Source of the DNA: Streptomyces viridochromogenes
Lineage (GTDB): Bacteria > Actinomycetota > Actinomycetes > Streptomycetales > Streptomycetaceae
Direction of reading: 5' to 3'
DNA: 64,000 nucleotides
Assembly (NCBI RefSeq): GCF_001270495.1
Contig: NZ_LGUR01000061.1
Location: forward strand, 1 to 64,000
The first letter of the stretch is position 1. Each line of letters starts with the position of its first letter. The position numbers and the translations under genes are program-made. This document shows, piece after piece, positions 51,697 through 61,761 of the stretch. The notes under the pieces were generated by a model. That model did not search any database and had not been told where the DNA came from. It saw only the letters and a program-made list of their open reading frames with translations.

Positions 51697-51711
51697 TCAA
51701 CACTTTGTTGA
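51697..51711 (-). promoter_or_regulatory. Class II operator upstream of the urate operon
   Basis: TCAACACTTTGTTGA is a perfect 6-3-6 palindrome. Read on the minus strand, its end forms part of TTGACG, a good -35, with TAGCTAT 19 bp further as a possible -10. Binding would block the promoter. Confidence 0.72.
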
Positions 51712-51742
51712 AAATTCGCGGTGTCGAAACCGGACGACCGTC

Positions 51743-51802
51743 TCAGGCGTTCTTGTCCCGGTTCAGATAGTTGTAGACGCAGAAGCGGACTGGCACCGAG
51801 CG
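51743..51802 (-). pseudogene. Remnant of a second copy of the HTH gene's 3' end
   Basis: On the minus strand this reads SVPVRFCVYNYLNRDKNA-stop, against GVSRFTVYNYINSQEE in the intact gene 70 bp upstream. Only about 20 codons are left. Either the gene end was duplicated, or a novel 3' end was inserted before the original one. Confidence 0.6.
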
Positions 51803-51813
51803 ACCACAGACGG

Positions 51814-52224
51814 TCATTTCTGGTCGCCACCGGCCTGCGTCTTGCGCCGCTTGACCCTCTTCTCCTCTTGGGAGTTGATGTAGTTGTAGACCGTGAAGCG
51901 GCTCACCCCGAGCGCGCTCGCCACGGTCTCCACGCCGTGCCGCACGGAGAAGGCGCCCCGCGCTTCCAGTATCCGCACGACCTCCTGCTTGGCCTTGCGG
52001 TCCAGGTCGGCCAGCGGCTGGCCCTTCCTGCGCTCCATGGCGGCCAGGATGTGATCAAGGGAGTCGGCGAGCTGGGGCAGGCGTACGGCGACGACGTCGG
52101 CGCCCCCCCAGGAGAGCACGACGTCCTCGGGGCCGGCCTCGTCGGGCGGGAGTATCTCGCCGCCCATGGCGTCGACCAGCGGCTTCACGGCCGCGATGAA
52201 GGGCTCGTCCCCGGTGCCGGTCAC
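51814..52224 (-). CDS. HTH (Fis/PucR-type) DNA-binding protein of the purine locus
   Basis: This 136-residue protein has LDRKAKQEVVRILEARGAFS and VETVASALGVSRFTVYNYIN, a C-terminal helix-turn-helix. The basic tail is EEKRVKRRKTQ. The N-terminal half has no receiver or ligand domain I can name. It sits between the urate operon and hyi and overlaps the upstream gene by ATGA. It could be a second regulator of the locus or an architectural protein. Its C-terminal tail differs from the degenerate copy (YLNRDKNA-stop) left downstream at 51743. Confidence 0.75.
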   Translation of the reverse strand: MTGTGDEPFIAAVKPLVDAMGGEILPPDEAGPEDVVLSWGGADVVAVRLPQLADSLDHILAAMERRKGQPLADLDRKAKQEVVRILEARGAFSVRHGVETVASALGVSRFTVYNYINSQEEKRVKRRKTQAGGDQK

Positions 52225-52472
52225 TCCCCACCCTCCCCGACCACGTTCACCTGGAGCGAGATCCGGGTGGCACCGGCCTCCAGGCTCTTGCGGAGCAGGG
52301 CGTCCACGGCCGTGAGCACGGTGTCGACACCGCCTTCCGCCGTATTGCCGAACGGGCCGACGTCCACCGCGTCGAGCTCGGCCGCCTCGATGACCTCGCG
52401 GGCCGCCAGCGCGTGCGCGGGCGCCTCGTCGAGGTCGAAAGGCTCGGTCGTGAACTCCACTCTCAATCGCAC
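52221..52472 (-). CDS. MTH1187/YqgV-family thiamine-binding-like protein
   Basis: This 83-residue protein matches the DUF77/MTH1187 fold: a strand RLRVEFTTEPFDL, VDVGPFGNTAEGG (ligand-loop region), and VLTAVDALLRKSLEAGATRI followed by the last strand SLQVNVV. Family members bind thiamine or its pyrimidine part. A link to glyoxylate carboligase, a ThDP enzyme in the same regulon, is possible but unproven. The stop overlaps the ATG of the HTH gene (ATGA), so the two form an operon, divergent from hyi. Confidence 0.78.
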   Translation of the reverse strand: MRLRVEFTTEPFDLDEAPAHALAAREVIEAAELDAVDVGPFGNTAEGGVDTVLTAVDALLRKSLEAGATRISLQVNVVGEGGE

Positions 52473-52564
52473 GCGGTCAACCTAACGCGCGGCGCCGCCT
52501 TCCGCCGAGCCCTCTTGACAACCTTGGACACACGACGGCAATCTTCCAATACGCAGAAACTAAC

Positions 52565-52579
52565 TTCCGCAATACGGAA
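52565..52579. promoter_or_regulatory. Class I operator upstream of hyi
   Basis: TTCCGCAATACGGAA is a near-perfect 15-bp palindrome in the 133-bp divergent promoter between the thiamine-binding-like gene and hyi. A weaker relative (TTCCAATACGCAGAA) lies at 52544-52558. TTGACA at 52515 could be the -35 for hyi. Confidence 0.72.
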
Positions 52580-52605
52580 TCTCGACACGGAAGGGAGCGC
52601 CGGCG

Positions 52606-53445
52606 ATGGGATTCGCAGAGCAGCGCTTCAACGTCAACCTGTCGATCCTCTTCACGGAACTCCCGCTCCTGGAGCGCCCCGCGGCCGCCGCCGCGGCCGG
52701 CTTCACCGCGGTCGAGCTGTGGTGGCCCTGGATCGACTCCCCCACCCCTGAGCAGTCCGAGCTCGACGCCCTGAAGAAGGCGATCGAGGACGCGGGCGTC
52801 CAGCTCACCGGGCTGAACTTCTACGCAGGTCAGCTGCCCGGTCCCGACCGCGGCGCCCTGTCGGTCCCGGGCGAGGAGTCGGAGAGGTTCCGCGCCAACA
52901 TCGACGTGGCGGCGGACTTCGCGGCCTCGCTCGGCTGCAAAGCGCTCAACGCCCTGTACGGCAACCGCGTCGAGGGCGTGGACCCGGCCGAGCAGGACGC
53001 GCTCGCCCTGGAGAACCTGGTCCTCGCGGCCCGGGCGGCCGACCGGATCGGCGCGATTCTCCTCGTCGAGGCGCTGAACCAGCCCGAGTCGCCGCTGTAC
53101 CCGCTGGTGTCCGCACCGGCCGCCGTCGGCATCGTCGACAAGGTCAACGAGGCGACCGGGCTCGGCAACGCCAAGTTCCTGATGGACCTGTACCACCTGT
53201 CCATGAACGGCGAGGACCTGCCGGCGGTGATCGAGCGGTTCGCCGCGAAGACCGGCCACGTGCAGATCGCCGACAACCCGGGGCGCGGCGCGCCGGGCAC
53301 GGGGGCGCTGCCGCTGGAGGAGCTGCTCGACCAGCTGAAGAAGGCGGGCTACGAGGGCTGGGTCGGCCTGGAGTACAAGCCGGGCGACCGCCCGAGCGCG
53401 GAGGCGTTCGGCTGGCTGCCGGTGGAGCAGCGCGCCGCCCGCTGA
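52606..53445 (+). CDS. hyi: Hydroxypyruvate isomerase
   Basis: This 279-residue TIM barrel starts RFNVNLSILFTELPLLERPA and AAAGFTAVELWWPW. Metal-binding residues are in ILLVEALNQPESPLYPL (Glu), NAKFLMDLYHLSMNGEDL (Asp, His) and GHVQIADNPGRGAPGTGAL, with the last Glu in GWVGLEYKPG. It interconverts hydroxypyruvate and tartronate semialdehyde, the product of Gcl. The AGGGAGCG site before ATG is good. A class I operator lies 27 bp upstream. glxR follows after 144 bp. Confidence 0.95.
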   Translation: MGFAEQRFNVNLSILFTELPLLERPAAAAAAGFTAVELWWPWIDSPTPEQSELDALKKAIEDAGVQLTGLNFYAGQLPGPDRGALSVPGEESERFRANIDVAADFAASLGCKALNALYGNRVEGVDPAEQDALALENLVLAARAADRIGAILLVEALNQPESPLYPLVSAPAAVGIVDKVNEATGLGNAKFLMDLYHLSMNGEDLPAVIERFAAKTGHVQIADNPGRGAPGTGALPLEELLDQLKKAGYEGWVGLEYKPGDRPSAEAFGWLPVEQRAAR

Positions 53446-53479
53446 CGGCACCGCCCCTGGGCGGCTCCCGCCCCCCGGA

Positions 53480-53544
53480 CCCCCGCTTCGGCCCCGAAAG
53501 GGCCTCGTCCTCAAACGCCGGACGGCTGATTGTCGCTGACCGGC
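53480..53544. repeat. Dispersed intergenic repeat, copy 2
   Basis: It starts CCCCCGCTTCGG, has the core CCTCAAACGCCGGAC and ends GACCGGC, like 11379-11445. Here it lies between hyi and glxR in the same orientation and has lost the long perfect second arm. It may weaken transcription between the two genes. Confidence 0.75.
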
Positions 53545-53589
53545 ACCCACACGTAGACGTACCAAAGCAGTGCAGAGAGGTACCCCATC

Positions 53590-54480
53590 ATGAGCAACCT
53601 CCCCAAGATCGCCTGGATAGGCCTCGGCATCATGGGCTCCCCCATGTCCGAGAACCTGATCAAGGCGGGCTACGACGTCACCGGCTTCACCCTGGAGCAG
53701 GACAAGCTGGACCGCCTGGCCGCCGCGGGCGGCACCGTGGCCGGTTCGATCGCCGAGGCCGTGCGGGACGCCGATGTCGTCATCACGATGGTGCCGGCCT
53801 CCCCGCAGGTCGAGGCCATCTCCTACGGCCCCGACGGCATCCTGGAGAACGCGAGGTCCGGCGCGCTGCTGATCGACATGTCCTCGATCACCCCGCAGAC
53901 CTCGGTCGACCTGGCGAAGGCCGCCAAGGACAAGGGCATCCGCGTCCTGGACGCCCCCGTGTCCGGCGGCGAGGCCGGCGCCATCGAGGCCGTACTGTCG
54001 ATCATGGTCGGCGGCGAGCAGGCGGACTTCGACGCCGCGAAGCCGATCCTTGAGGCGCTCGGCAAGACGATCGTGCTGTGCGGTCCGCACGGCTCCGGTC
54101 AGACCGTGAAGGCGGCCAACCAGCTGATCGTCGCCGTGAACATCCAGGCGTGCGCCGAGGCCGTGGTCTTCCTGGAGAAGTCCGGCGTGGACCTGACGGC
54201 CGCCCTGGACGTCCTCAACGGCGGCCTGGCGGGTTCGACCGTGCTGACGCGGAAGAAGGACAACTTCCTGAACCGGGACTTCAAGCCCGGCTTCCGGATC
54301 GATCTGCACCACAAGGACATGGGCATCGTCACGGACGCCGCCCGCAACGTCGGCGCCGCCCTTCCGGTCGGTGCCGTGGTCGCCCAGCTGGTCGCGTCCC
54401 TGCGTGCGCAGGGCGACGGCGGCCTGGACCACTCGGCCCTGCTGCGGGCGGTGGAGCGCCTCTCCGGCGCCCAGGTCTGA
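53590..54480 (+). CDS. glxR: 2-hydroxy-3-oxopropionate (tartronate semialdehyde) reductase
   Basis: This 296-residue beta-hydroxyacid dehydrogenase has IAWIGLGIMGSPMSENLIKA (NAD-binding), RVLDAPVSGGEAGAIEAVLS (substrate-binding), GQTVKAANQLIVAVN with the catalytic Lys, and KDMGIVTDAARNVG at the end. It reduces tartronate semialdehyde to glycerate, completing the Gcl branch from glyoxylate. It lies downstream of hyi on the same strand, separated by a dispersed repeat. Its own promoter is unclear. Confidence 0.96.
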   Translation: MSNLPKIAWIGLGIMGSPMSENLIKAGYDVTGFTLEQDKLDRLAAAGGTVAGSIAEAVRDADVVITMVPASPQVEAISYGPDGILENARSGALLIDMSSITPQTSVDLAKAAKDKGIRVLDAPVSGGEAGAIEAVLSIMVGGEQADFDAAKPILEALGKTIVLCGPHGSGQTVKAANQLIVAVNIQACAEAVVFLEKSGVDLTAALDVLNGGLAGSTVLTRKKDNFLNRDFKPGFRIDLHHKDMGIVTDAARNVGAALPVGAVVAQLVASLRAQGDGGLDHSALLRAVERLSGAQV

Positions 54481-54584
54481 CCCGGGCCCGACCCACCCCG
54501 AGACTTCCGGGCGGCGCCTTCGCTGACACCTGTCCTGTCGCGCCCAGGCGGGGCGTCGCCCGGAATCAACCGCCGCAAACAACT

Positions 54585-54599
54585 TCAACAAACTGTTGA
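54585..54599 (+). promoter_or_regulatory. Class II operator over the catalase promoter
   Basis: TCAACAAACTGTTGA is a 15-bp palindrome whose right arm runs into TTGACG (54596-54601). This is a good -35, with TAGGCT (54620-54625) as -10 at 18-bp spacing. Repressor binding would shut the promoter. Confidence 0.75.
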
Positions 54600-54690
54600 C
54601 GCTCAGATTCTCCCACTTCTAGGCTCCATCAAGCGGAAAGAGTTTTCCGCTGCCACCCGCACGGAAGTGCTACCGCACGGAAGGTCCACG

Positions 54691-56148
54691 ATGTCGAAGC
54701 GCGTGCTCACCACCGAGTCCGGCGCCCCGGTCGCCGACAACCAGAACTCCGCCTCCGCCGGCGTCGGCGGCCCGCTCCTGCTCCAGGACCAGCACCTCCT
54801 GGAGAAGCTGGCGCGCTTCAACCGCGAGCGCATTCCGGAGCGCGTGGTGCACGCCCGGGGCTCCGGCGCCTACGGCCACTTCGAGGTGACCGACGACGTC
54901 ACCGGCTTCACCCACGCCGACTTCCTCAGCGCGGTCGGCAAGCGCACCGAGGTGTTCCTGCGCTTCTCGACCGTGGCCGACAGCCTCGGCGGCGCGGACG
55001 CGGTCCGTGACCCGCGCGGTTTCGCGGTCAAGTTCTATACGGCGGAAGGCAATTACGACCTCGTCGGGAACAACACCCCGGTGTTCTTCATCAAGGACCC
55101 GATCAAGTTCCCCGACTTCATCCACTCACAGAAGCGCGACCCGTTCACCGGCCGCCAGGAGCCGGACAACGTCTGGGACTTCTGGGCACACGCCCCCGAG
55201 GCCACGCACCAGGTGACCTGGCTGATGGGCGACCGCGGCATCCCCGCGTCGTACCGCCACATGAACGGCTACGGCTCGCACACCTACCAGTGGACGAACG
55301 CCGACGGCGAGGCCTTCTTCGTCAAGTACCACTTCAAGACCAACCAGGGCATCCGCTGCCTGAGCGCCGAGCAGGGCGCCGAACTCGCGGGCAAGGACCC
55401 CAACTCGCACCAGACGGACCTGCTCCAGGCCATCGAGCGGGGCGTGCACCCGTCCTGGACGCTCTACGTCCAGCTGATGCCGGCGGCCGAGGCGGCCGAC
55501 TACCGCTTCAACCCGTTCGACCTCACCAAGGTCTGGCCGCACAAGGACTACCCGCTCCAGCGCGTGGGCCGGCTGGTCCTGGACCGCAACCCGGACAACG
55601 TCTTCGCCGAGGTCGAGCAGGCCGCGTTCTCCCCGAACAACTTCGTGCCCGGCATCGGCCCCTCCCCCGACAAGATGCTCCAGGGCCGCCTGTTCGCCTA
55701 CGCGGACGCCCACCGCTACCGCCTGGGCGTCAACCACACCCAGCTGGCCGTCAACGCGCCCAAGGCGACTGCGGCCGACAACTACGGCCGGGACGGTCTC
55801 ATGGCGACCAACTCCCAGGGCCGCGGGGCGAAGAACTACGAGCCGAACTCCTACGACGGCCCGGTGGAGACCGGCCGCCCGCTGTCGGCCCCGCTGGCCG
55901 TGACCGGCCACACCGGCACCCACGAGGCGCCTCTGCACACCAAGGACGACCACTTCTTCCAGGCCGGCGAGCTGTACCGGCTGATGTCGGCCGAGGAGAA
56001 GTCCCGCCTGGTCGCGAACATCGCCGGTGGCCTGTCCCAGGTCTCCCGCGACGACGTGATCGAGAAGAACCTGGCCCACTTCCACGCCGCCGACCCGGAG
56101 TACGGCAAGCGCGTGGAGGAGGCGGTCCGCGCCCTGCGCGAGGACTGA
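54691..56148 (+). CDS. Monofunctional heme catalase
   Basis: This 485-residue small-subunit (clade 3) catalase has [17 protein letters not shown] with the catalytic His, [18 protein letters not shown] with the Asn, and [17 protein letters not shown] with the heme-ligand Tyr. The NADPH-binding region is of normal type and there is no C-terminal flavodoxin-like domain. ATG 54691 ([10 protein letters not shown]) is preferred; eight upstream residues are not family-like. Its promoter carries a class II operator shared with the urate operon, so it probably serves to remove uricase peroxide. Confidence 0.96.
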   Translation: MSKRVLTTESGAPVADNQNSASAGVGGPLLLQDQHLLEKLARFNRERIPERVVHARGSGAYGHFEVTDDVTGFTHADFLSAVGKRTEVFLRFSTVADSLGGADAVRDPRGFAVKFYTAEGNYDLVGNNTPVFFIKDPIKFPDFIHSQKRDPFTGRQEPDNVWDFWAHAPEATHQVTWLMGDRGIPASYRHMNGYGSHTYQWTNADGEAFFVKYHFKTNQGIRCLSAEQGAELAGKDPNSHQTDLLQAIERGVHPSWTLYVQLMPAAEAADYRFNPFDLTKVWPHKDYPLQRVGRLVLDRNPDNVFAEVEQAAFSPNNFVPGIGPSPDKMLQGRLFAYADAHRYRLGVNHTQLAVNAPKATAADNYGRDGLMATNSQGRGAKNYEPNSYDGPVETGRPLSAPLAVTGHTGTHEAPLHTKDDHFFQAGELYRLMSAEEKSRLVANIAGGLSQVSRDDVIEKNLAHFHAADPEYGKRVEEAVRALRED

Positions 56149-56464
56149 ACCCCCGAGCTGCGTCCGTCTCCTGACAGGAGGTCATGAGCGGACGCACCGC
56201 CCGCGCCACGCTGCCGATCGACCCGGATGAGGGGTGGTCGACCGGAAGAGGGCGCGGGCAACGTGAGGACCGCGGCGGCGTGCGAGCCAGTGCGGTGGTG
56301 AAGGTCCGGACCTCCTTCTCGACCAGAGGGAAGGGGCCCCGGTTCCGTCGCTGCCGCCGCGGTCCCGAGCCCAGCCGGGCCCTGGACCCCGTCCGGCGGC
56401 GCGAACGTCCTGTCGCGCCCAGCCTCGCACCGTCGGACGGCCACAACCGAATACCTCACCGGCT

Positions 56465-56506
56465 GAAGAGCGCCGGGTACGGACGGTCCCGTACCCGGCG
56501 CTCTTC
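56465..56506 (+). terminator. Perfect 18-bp hairpin terminator downstream of catalase
   Basis: The arms, with core GAGCGCCGGGTACGG, are exactly complementary over 18 bp with a 6-base loop. It lies about 320 bp after the catalase stop and works in either direction. Confidence 0.7.
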
Positions 56507-56791
56507 GGCGTCCGGGGTGCCGCGAACGGGCCTTCCGTGGGACGCTCAGGACGCTGGAGGCAGGGCAGCACACCCGGCCGAACGTCCGCGTGTCCGCACG
56601 TCCGCACCTCGTAGCGCGTACGCACTTCTGGAGACGTAAGACATCTACGCAAAGCTCAAATCAAGCTCTGAACCTTGTTCAAGGGGCTTCAACTGCCGCC
56701 GTTCGAGGGCAACATTCTCATCACACGGGGCCCGCCGGCACGGGGGCGGCGGGCCTCGACGGGGGAGCAACACCCACGGGGGAGCACGGAA

Positions 56792-56827
56792 AAGGGGCGG
56801 TCCGGCCTTTCGGCTGGACCGCCCCTT
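56792..56827 (-). terminator. Hairpin terminator of gcl
   Basis: AAGGGGCGGTCC and GGACCGCCCCTT form a perfect 12-bp stem. It lies 30 bp past the gcl stop on the minus strand and ends with A/T pairs at the base. Confidence 0.7.
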
Positions 56828-56856
56828 CTGTGTCCGGGCGGGTGGGAGCTACCGCG

Positions 56857-58641
<1,785 letters not shown>

Positions 58642-58735
58642 TGAGTACTCCTGCTTCGGCTGTCGGATTCGCACTCCCGTCGCGCCCCGCGGTGAGCAAT
58701 TCCGTGACGATGTCTGTTCTGCTTTACTGCAGCAT

Positions 58736-58750
58736 TTCCGCATTGTGGAA
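58736..58750 (-). promoter_or_regulatory. Class I operator upstream of gcl
   Basis: TTCCGCATTGTGGAA, extended by one base to TTTCC...GGAAA, is a 6-3-6 palindrome about 95 bp before the gcl start. AT-rich sequence adjoins it. It matches the class I sites at allR, aceB and hyi. Confidence 0.75.
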
Positions 58751-58876
58751 ATACTTTTCTACTATCTGGAAGCAATGTAGGTGGGCAGGTGAAGACCGTC
58801 AAGGGGCGGACAACCGGGCACCACCTGGAGGACGATGGGGGCGCTGTCCCGATGCGAGATCGTCCTGGAGTGGGCC

Positions 58877-59599
58877 ATGTCCGAGAGCGTGTCGGTGCGC
58901 TGCCCGGCCTGTCGGCGGGAGCATCTCTACGCGGCGCCCGTCTACCCGTGTGCGTGCGGGGCGCCCGTCGCGCCGACGCTGGATGCCCAGGGGACCGCCA
59001 CGGTCATCACCCATCGCTCCTGGGACGAGGAGTGGGTCGGCGTGCGCTGCGGGGCGTGCGGCCGCGAGGACGAGTGGCCCCGTCCGGAGCTGGGCTGCCC
59101 CTGCGGGACGGTGCTGCGCGTTCCGGTCGTGGAGACAGGGACCGGCGAGGACGCGGATGCGGATGCAGGAGGGGAAGCGGATACGGATGCGGCACAGCAG
59201 AAGACGCCCGTGCCGCGCCGCGCCTTCCAGCCGATCACGATCCGCACCGCCCGCGACGCGGTCACGGCGGCCGCCGTCTATCTGCGCTGGCTCGGCTACC
59301 GGGACATCCGCCGCGCCGACCAGCGGCCGCCGACCGGGATCGGGATCGCCGCTCACGGGCTGCTCGCCCAGGTCGACCCGACCGTGGCTCCGGCGTCCCT
59401 CCGCGACGTGGAGTGCCTGTGGCTGACCGCGATGACGGAGTCCGCGGCCTGCGTCTACTTCTCCCTCGCCGGATACGCCCCCGAGGCCCGCGCCCGCGCC
59501 GACTCGCTGGGCGTCCCCCTGTTCGTCCTGGACCTCACGGGGACACCCCAGCCGGTCAACAGCCTCGCCGACGAACTGGACGCGACGGGCGCCCGGTAA
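58877..59599 (+). CDS. Zinc-ribbon protein with a degenerate Mrr-like (PD-D/EXK) domain
   Basis: This 240-residue protein has an N-terminal double zinc ribbon (VRCPACRREHLYAAPVYPCAC and VRCGACGRE with GCPCG). A repetitive acidic linker follows (EDADADAGGEADTDAAQ). The C-terminal 120 residues pattern like Mrr-type restriction endonuclease domains: TGIGIAAHGLLAQVDP, then CVYFSLAGYAPEARARADSL and VPLFVLDLTGTPQPVNSLAD. The nuclease residues expected at the D...QxK positions are G/H and QVD, so it is probably inactive. It may bind nucleic acid. ATG 58877 has GGAG 8 bp upstream. No methylase is near. Confidence 0.68.
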   Translation: MSESVSVRCPACRREHLYAAPVYPCACGAPVAPTLDAQGTATVITHRSWDEEWVGVRCGACGREDEWPRPELGCPCGTVLRVPVVETGTGEDADADAGGEADTDAAQQKTPVPRRAFQPITIRTARDAVTAAAVYLRWLGYRDIRRADQRPPTGIGIAAHGLLAQVDPTVAPASLRDVECLWLTAMTESAACVYFSLAGYAPEARARADSLGVPLFVLDLTGTPQPVNSLADELDATGAR

Positions 59600-59640
59600 T
59601 CCGCTCGCGCCCGGCGCCGCGGCCGACGGACACTCGGCCC

Positions 59641-60159
59641 ATGCGCATCCGCCCCGCGATCCCCGACGACCTCCTCGTCCTCCAGGACATCGAGCGCGCC
59701 GCGGGCGCCCCCTTCCGCGACCTCGGCATGGCGGCGATCGCCGACGACGAGCCGCCCGCCCTGGACGTCCTGGACCGCTTCCGCCGGGCGGGCCGCGCCT
59801 GGGTGGCCCGCGACGCCGACGATCACCCGGTCGCCTATCTGATCTGCGAGCCCGTCGACGGCGCCCTGCACATCGAGCAGGTCTCGGTCCACCCGGACGC
59901 CGCCCGCCGGGGCCTGGGCCGGGCCCTCCTCGCCCACGCCGCCGACCACGCACACGAGCAGGGCCTCACCGCCCTCACCCTGACCACCTTCACCGAGGTC
60001 CCGTGGAACGCCCCGTACTACGCCCGCCTCGGCTTCCGGGCCCTGGCGGAGGCCGAACTCACCGCGGGGCTGCGGAGGATCCGCGCCCACGAGGCGGAGC
60101 TCGGCCTCGACCGGTGGCCGCGCGTGTGCATGCGCCGCGACTGGCCGGAGACCGGCTGA
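59641..60159 (+). CDS. GNAT-family N-acetyltransferase
   Basis: This 172-residue protein starts MRIRPAIPDDLLVLQDIERA. It has LHIEQVSVHPDAARRGLGRA, where the ARRGLGRALL segment is the acetyl-CoA pyrophosphate loop, and ALTLTTFTEVPWNAPYYARLGF at the end. The TFxxVPWNAPYYxRLGF pattern is frequent in a group acting on small amines or unknown targets. It follows the zinc-ribbon gene by 41 bp on the same strand and ends three bases from the convergent ligase gene. Confidence 0.9.
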   Translation: MRIRPAIPDDLLVLQDIERAAGAPFRDLGMAAIADDEPPALDVLDRFRRAGRAWVARDADDHPVAYLICEPVDGALHIEQVSVHPDAARRGLGRALLAHAADHAHEQGLTALTLTTFTEVPWNAPYYARLGFRALAEAELTAGLRRIRAHEAELGLDRWPRVCMRRDWPETG

Positions 60160-60162
60160 AGC

Positions 60163-61761
60163 CTAGGCCGAGGGGGCCGCGTACTTCTCCCGCAACTCCA
60201 CCTTCCGCACCTTCCCGGACACCGTCATCGGGAACGACTCGAGGATCCGCAACCGGCTGGGGATCTTGTAGTGCGCCAACTGCCCGTCGCAGAAGGCCCG
60301 TAGCTCCTCCAACGTCAGCGGATCGGCCACGTCGCGCGGGATGACACAGGCCAGCACCTCCTCGCCGTACCGCTCGTGCGGCACCCCGACGACCTGGACG
60401 TCCGCGATCTTCGGGTGGGCGTACAGGAACTCCTCGATCTCCCGCGGGTAGATGTTCTCGCCACCCCGGATGATCATGTCCTTGATACGGCCGACGATCT
60501 CGACGTAGCCGTCCTCGCGCATCGTCGCGAGGTCACCGGTGTGCATCCAGCGTCCGGCGTCGACGGCCTCGGCGGTCTTCTCGGGCTCGTTCCAGTAGCC
60601 GAGCATCACGCTGTAGCCGCGGGTGCACAGCTCGCCCGCCGTGCCGCGCGGCTGGGTCACGCCGGTCGCCGGGTCGACGATCTTCACCTCGATGTGCGGC
60701 AGGACGCGGCCGACCGTGGACGTGCGGTGCTCCAGGTCGTCCTCCCGCCGCGTCTGGAGGGACACCGGGGACGTCTCGGTCATGCCGTAGCAGATGGAGA
60801 CCTCCGCCATGTGCATCTCGGCGACGACCCGCTTCATCACCTCCACCGGGCAGGGCGAGCCCGCCATGATGCCGGTGCGCAGGGAGGAGAGGTCGTACGA
60901 CGCGAAGTCGGGGAGGTTGAGCTCCGCGATGAACATGGTCGGGACGCCGTAGAGCGAGGTGCAGCGCTCCTGCTGGACCGCCTCCAGCGTGGCCTTCGGG
61001 TCGAAGGAGGGGGCCGGGATCACCATGCAGGCACCGTGGGAGGTGGCGGCCAGATTGCCCATGACCATGCCGAAGCAGTGGTAGAACGGCACGGGGATGC
61101 ACACCCGGTCCTGCTCGCCGTAGGCGATCATCTCGCCCACGAAGTAGCCGTTGTTGAGGATGTTGTGGTGCGAGAGGGTGGCCCCTTTGGGGAAGCCCGT
61201 CGTGCCCGACGTGTACTGGATGTTGATGGGGTCGTCGCAGGACAGCTCCTCGTACGGAACCGGGGTCCCGCGAGCGATCAGCGTCTCCCAGCCGGGGTCG
61301 CCGATGTACACGGTCTCCCGCAGCCGCGGGCACTTGCCGCGCACCTGCTCGACCATCGCCCGGTAGTCGCTCGTCTTGTGGCTGACGGACGCGAAGAGCA
61401 GCGAGATCCCGGCCTGGTTGAGCACGTACTCGACCTCGTGGGTGCGGTACGCCGGGTTGATGTTCACCATGATCGCGCCGATCCGGGCCGTGGCGTACTG
61501 GACCAGGACCCACTCGGGGCAGTTGACCGCCCAGATGCCCACCCGGTCGCCCTTGGCGACCCCGCTCGCGAGCAACGCGTACGCCAACTCGTCGACGTCG
61601 GCGGCGAATTGGGTGTACGTCCAGCGTCGCCCGGACGGTACGTCGACCAGTGCCTCCCGGTCCGGCCACGCGGCGACCGCACGGTCCAGGTTGGCCCCGA
61701 TCGTGTCGCCGAGCAGGGCCATCCCGCTCGTCCCGTGGGTGTACGACAGCTGTGCGGTCAC
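60163..61761 (-). CDS. Acyl-CoA synthetase (fatty acid-CoA ligase, ANL superfamily) 1
   Basis: This 532-residue adenylate-forming ligase has the P-loop-like [55 protein letters not shown] and the C-terminal lysine in [18 protein letters not shown]. It activates a fatty or short/medium-chain acid to its CoA ester through an acyl-AMP. Its start (GTG 61761) overlaps the stop of the second ligase by four bases, so the two are co-translated. The specificity cannot be read. Confidence 0.93.
   Translation of the reverse strand: MTAQLSYTHGTSGMALLGDTIGANLDRAVAAWPDREALVDVPSGRRWTYTQFAADVDELAYALLASGVAKGDRVGIWAVNCPEWVLVQYATARIGAIMVNINPAYRTHEVEYVLNQAGISLLFASVSHKTSDYRAMVEQVRGKCPRLRETVYIGDPGWETLIARGTPVPYEELSCDDPINIQYTSGTTGFPKGATLSHHNILNNGYFVGEMIAYGEQDRVCIPVPFYHCFGMVMGNLAATSHGACMVIPAPSFDPKATLEAVQQERCTSLYGVPTMFIAELNLPDFASYDLSSLRTGIMAGSPCPVEVMKRVVAEMHMAEVSICYGMTETSPVSLQTRREDDLEHRTSTVGRVLPHIEVKIVDPATGVTQPRGTAGELCTRGYSVMLGYWNEPEKTAEAVDAGRWMHTGDLATMREDGYVEIVGRIKDMIIRGGENIYPREIEEFLYAHPKIADVQVVGVPHERYGEEVLACVIPRDVADPLTLEELRAFCDGQLAHYKIPSRLRILESFPMTVSGKVRKVELREKYAAPSA

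Larger units (their letters stand above)
56161..56856. other. 700-bp region between the catalase and gcl stops
   Basis: No gene is supported. It holds three GC hairpins (56465-56506, a 9-bp stem GGCCCGCCG/CGGCGGGCC near 56729-56755, and 56792-56827) and a lower-GC stretch at about 56635-56720. Open frames here are Arg/Pro/Gly-rich and look random. Confidence 0.7.

Noticed and set aside
56184..56639. 151-codon open frame between catalase and gcl
   Set aside because: Composition is random-like (Arg, Gly, Pro), it spans a perfect terminator hairpin, and it has no recognisable domain.
59150..59200. GCGGAT-type hexamer repeats as a regulatory array
   Set aside because: They are inside a coding region and simply encode the acidic Asp/Ala linker of the zinc-ribbon protein.
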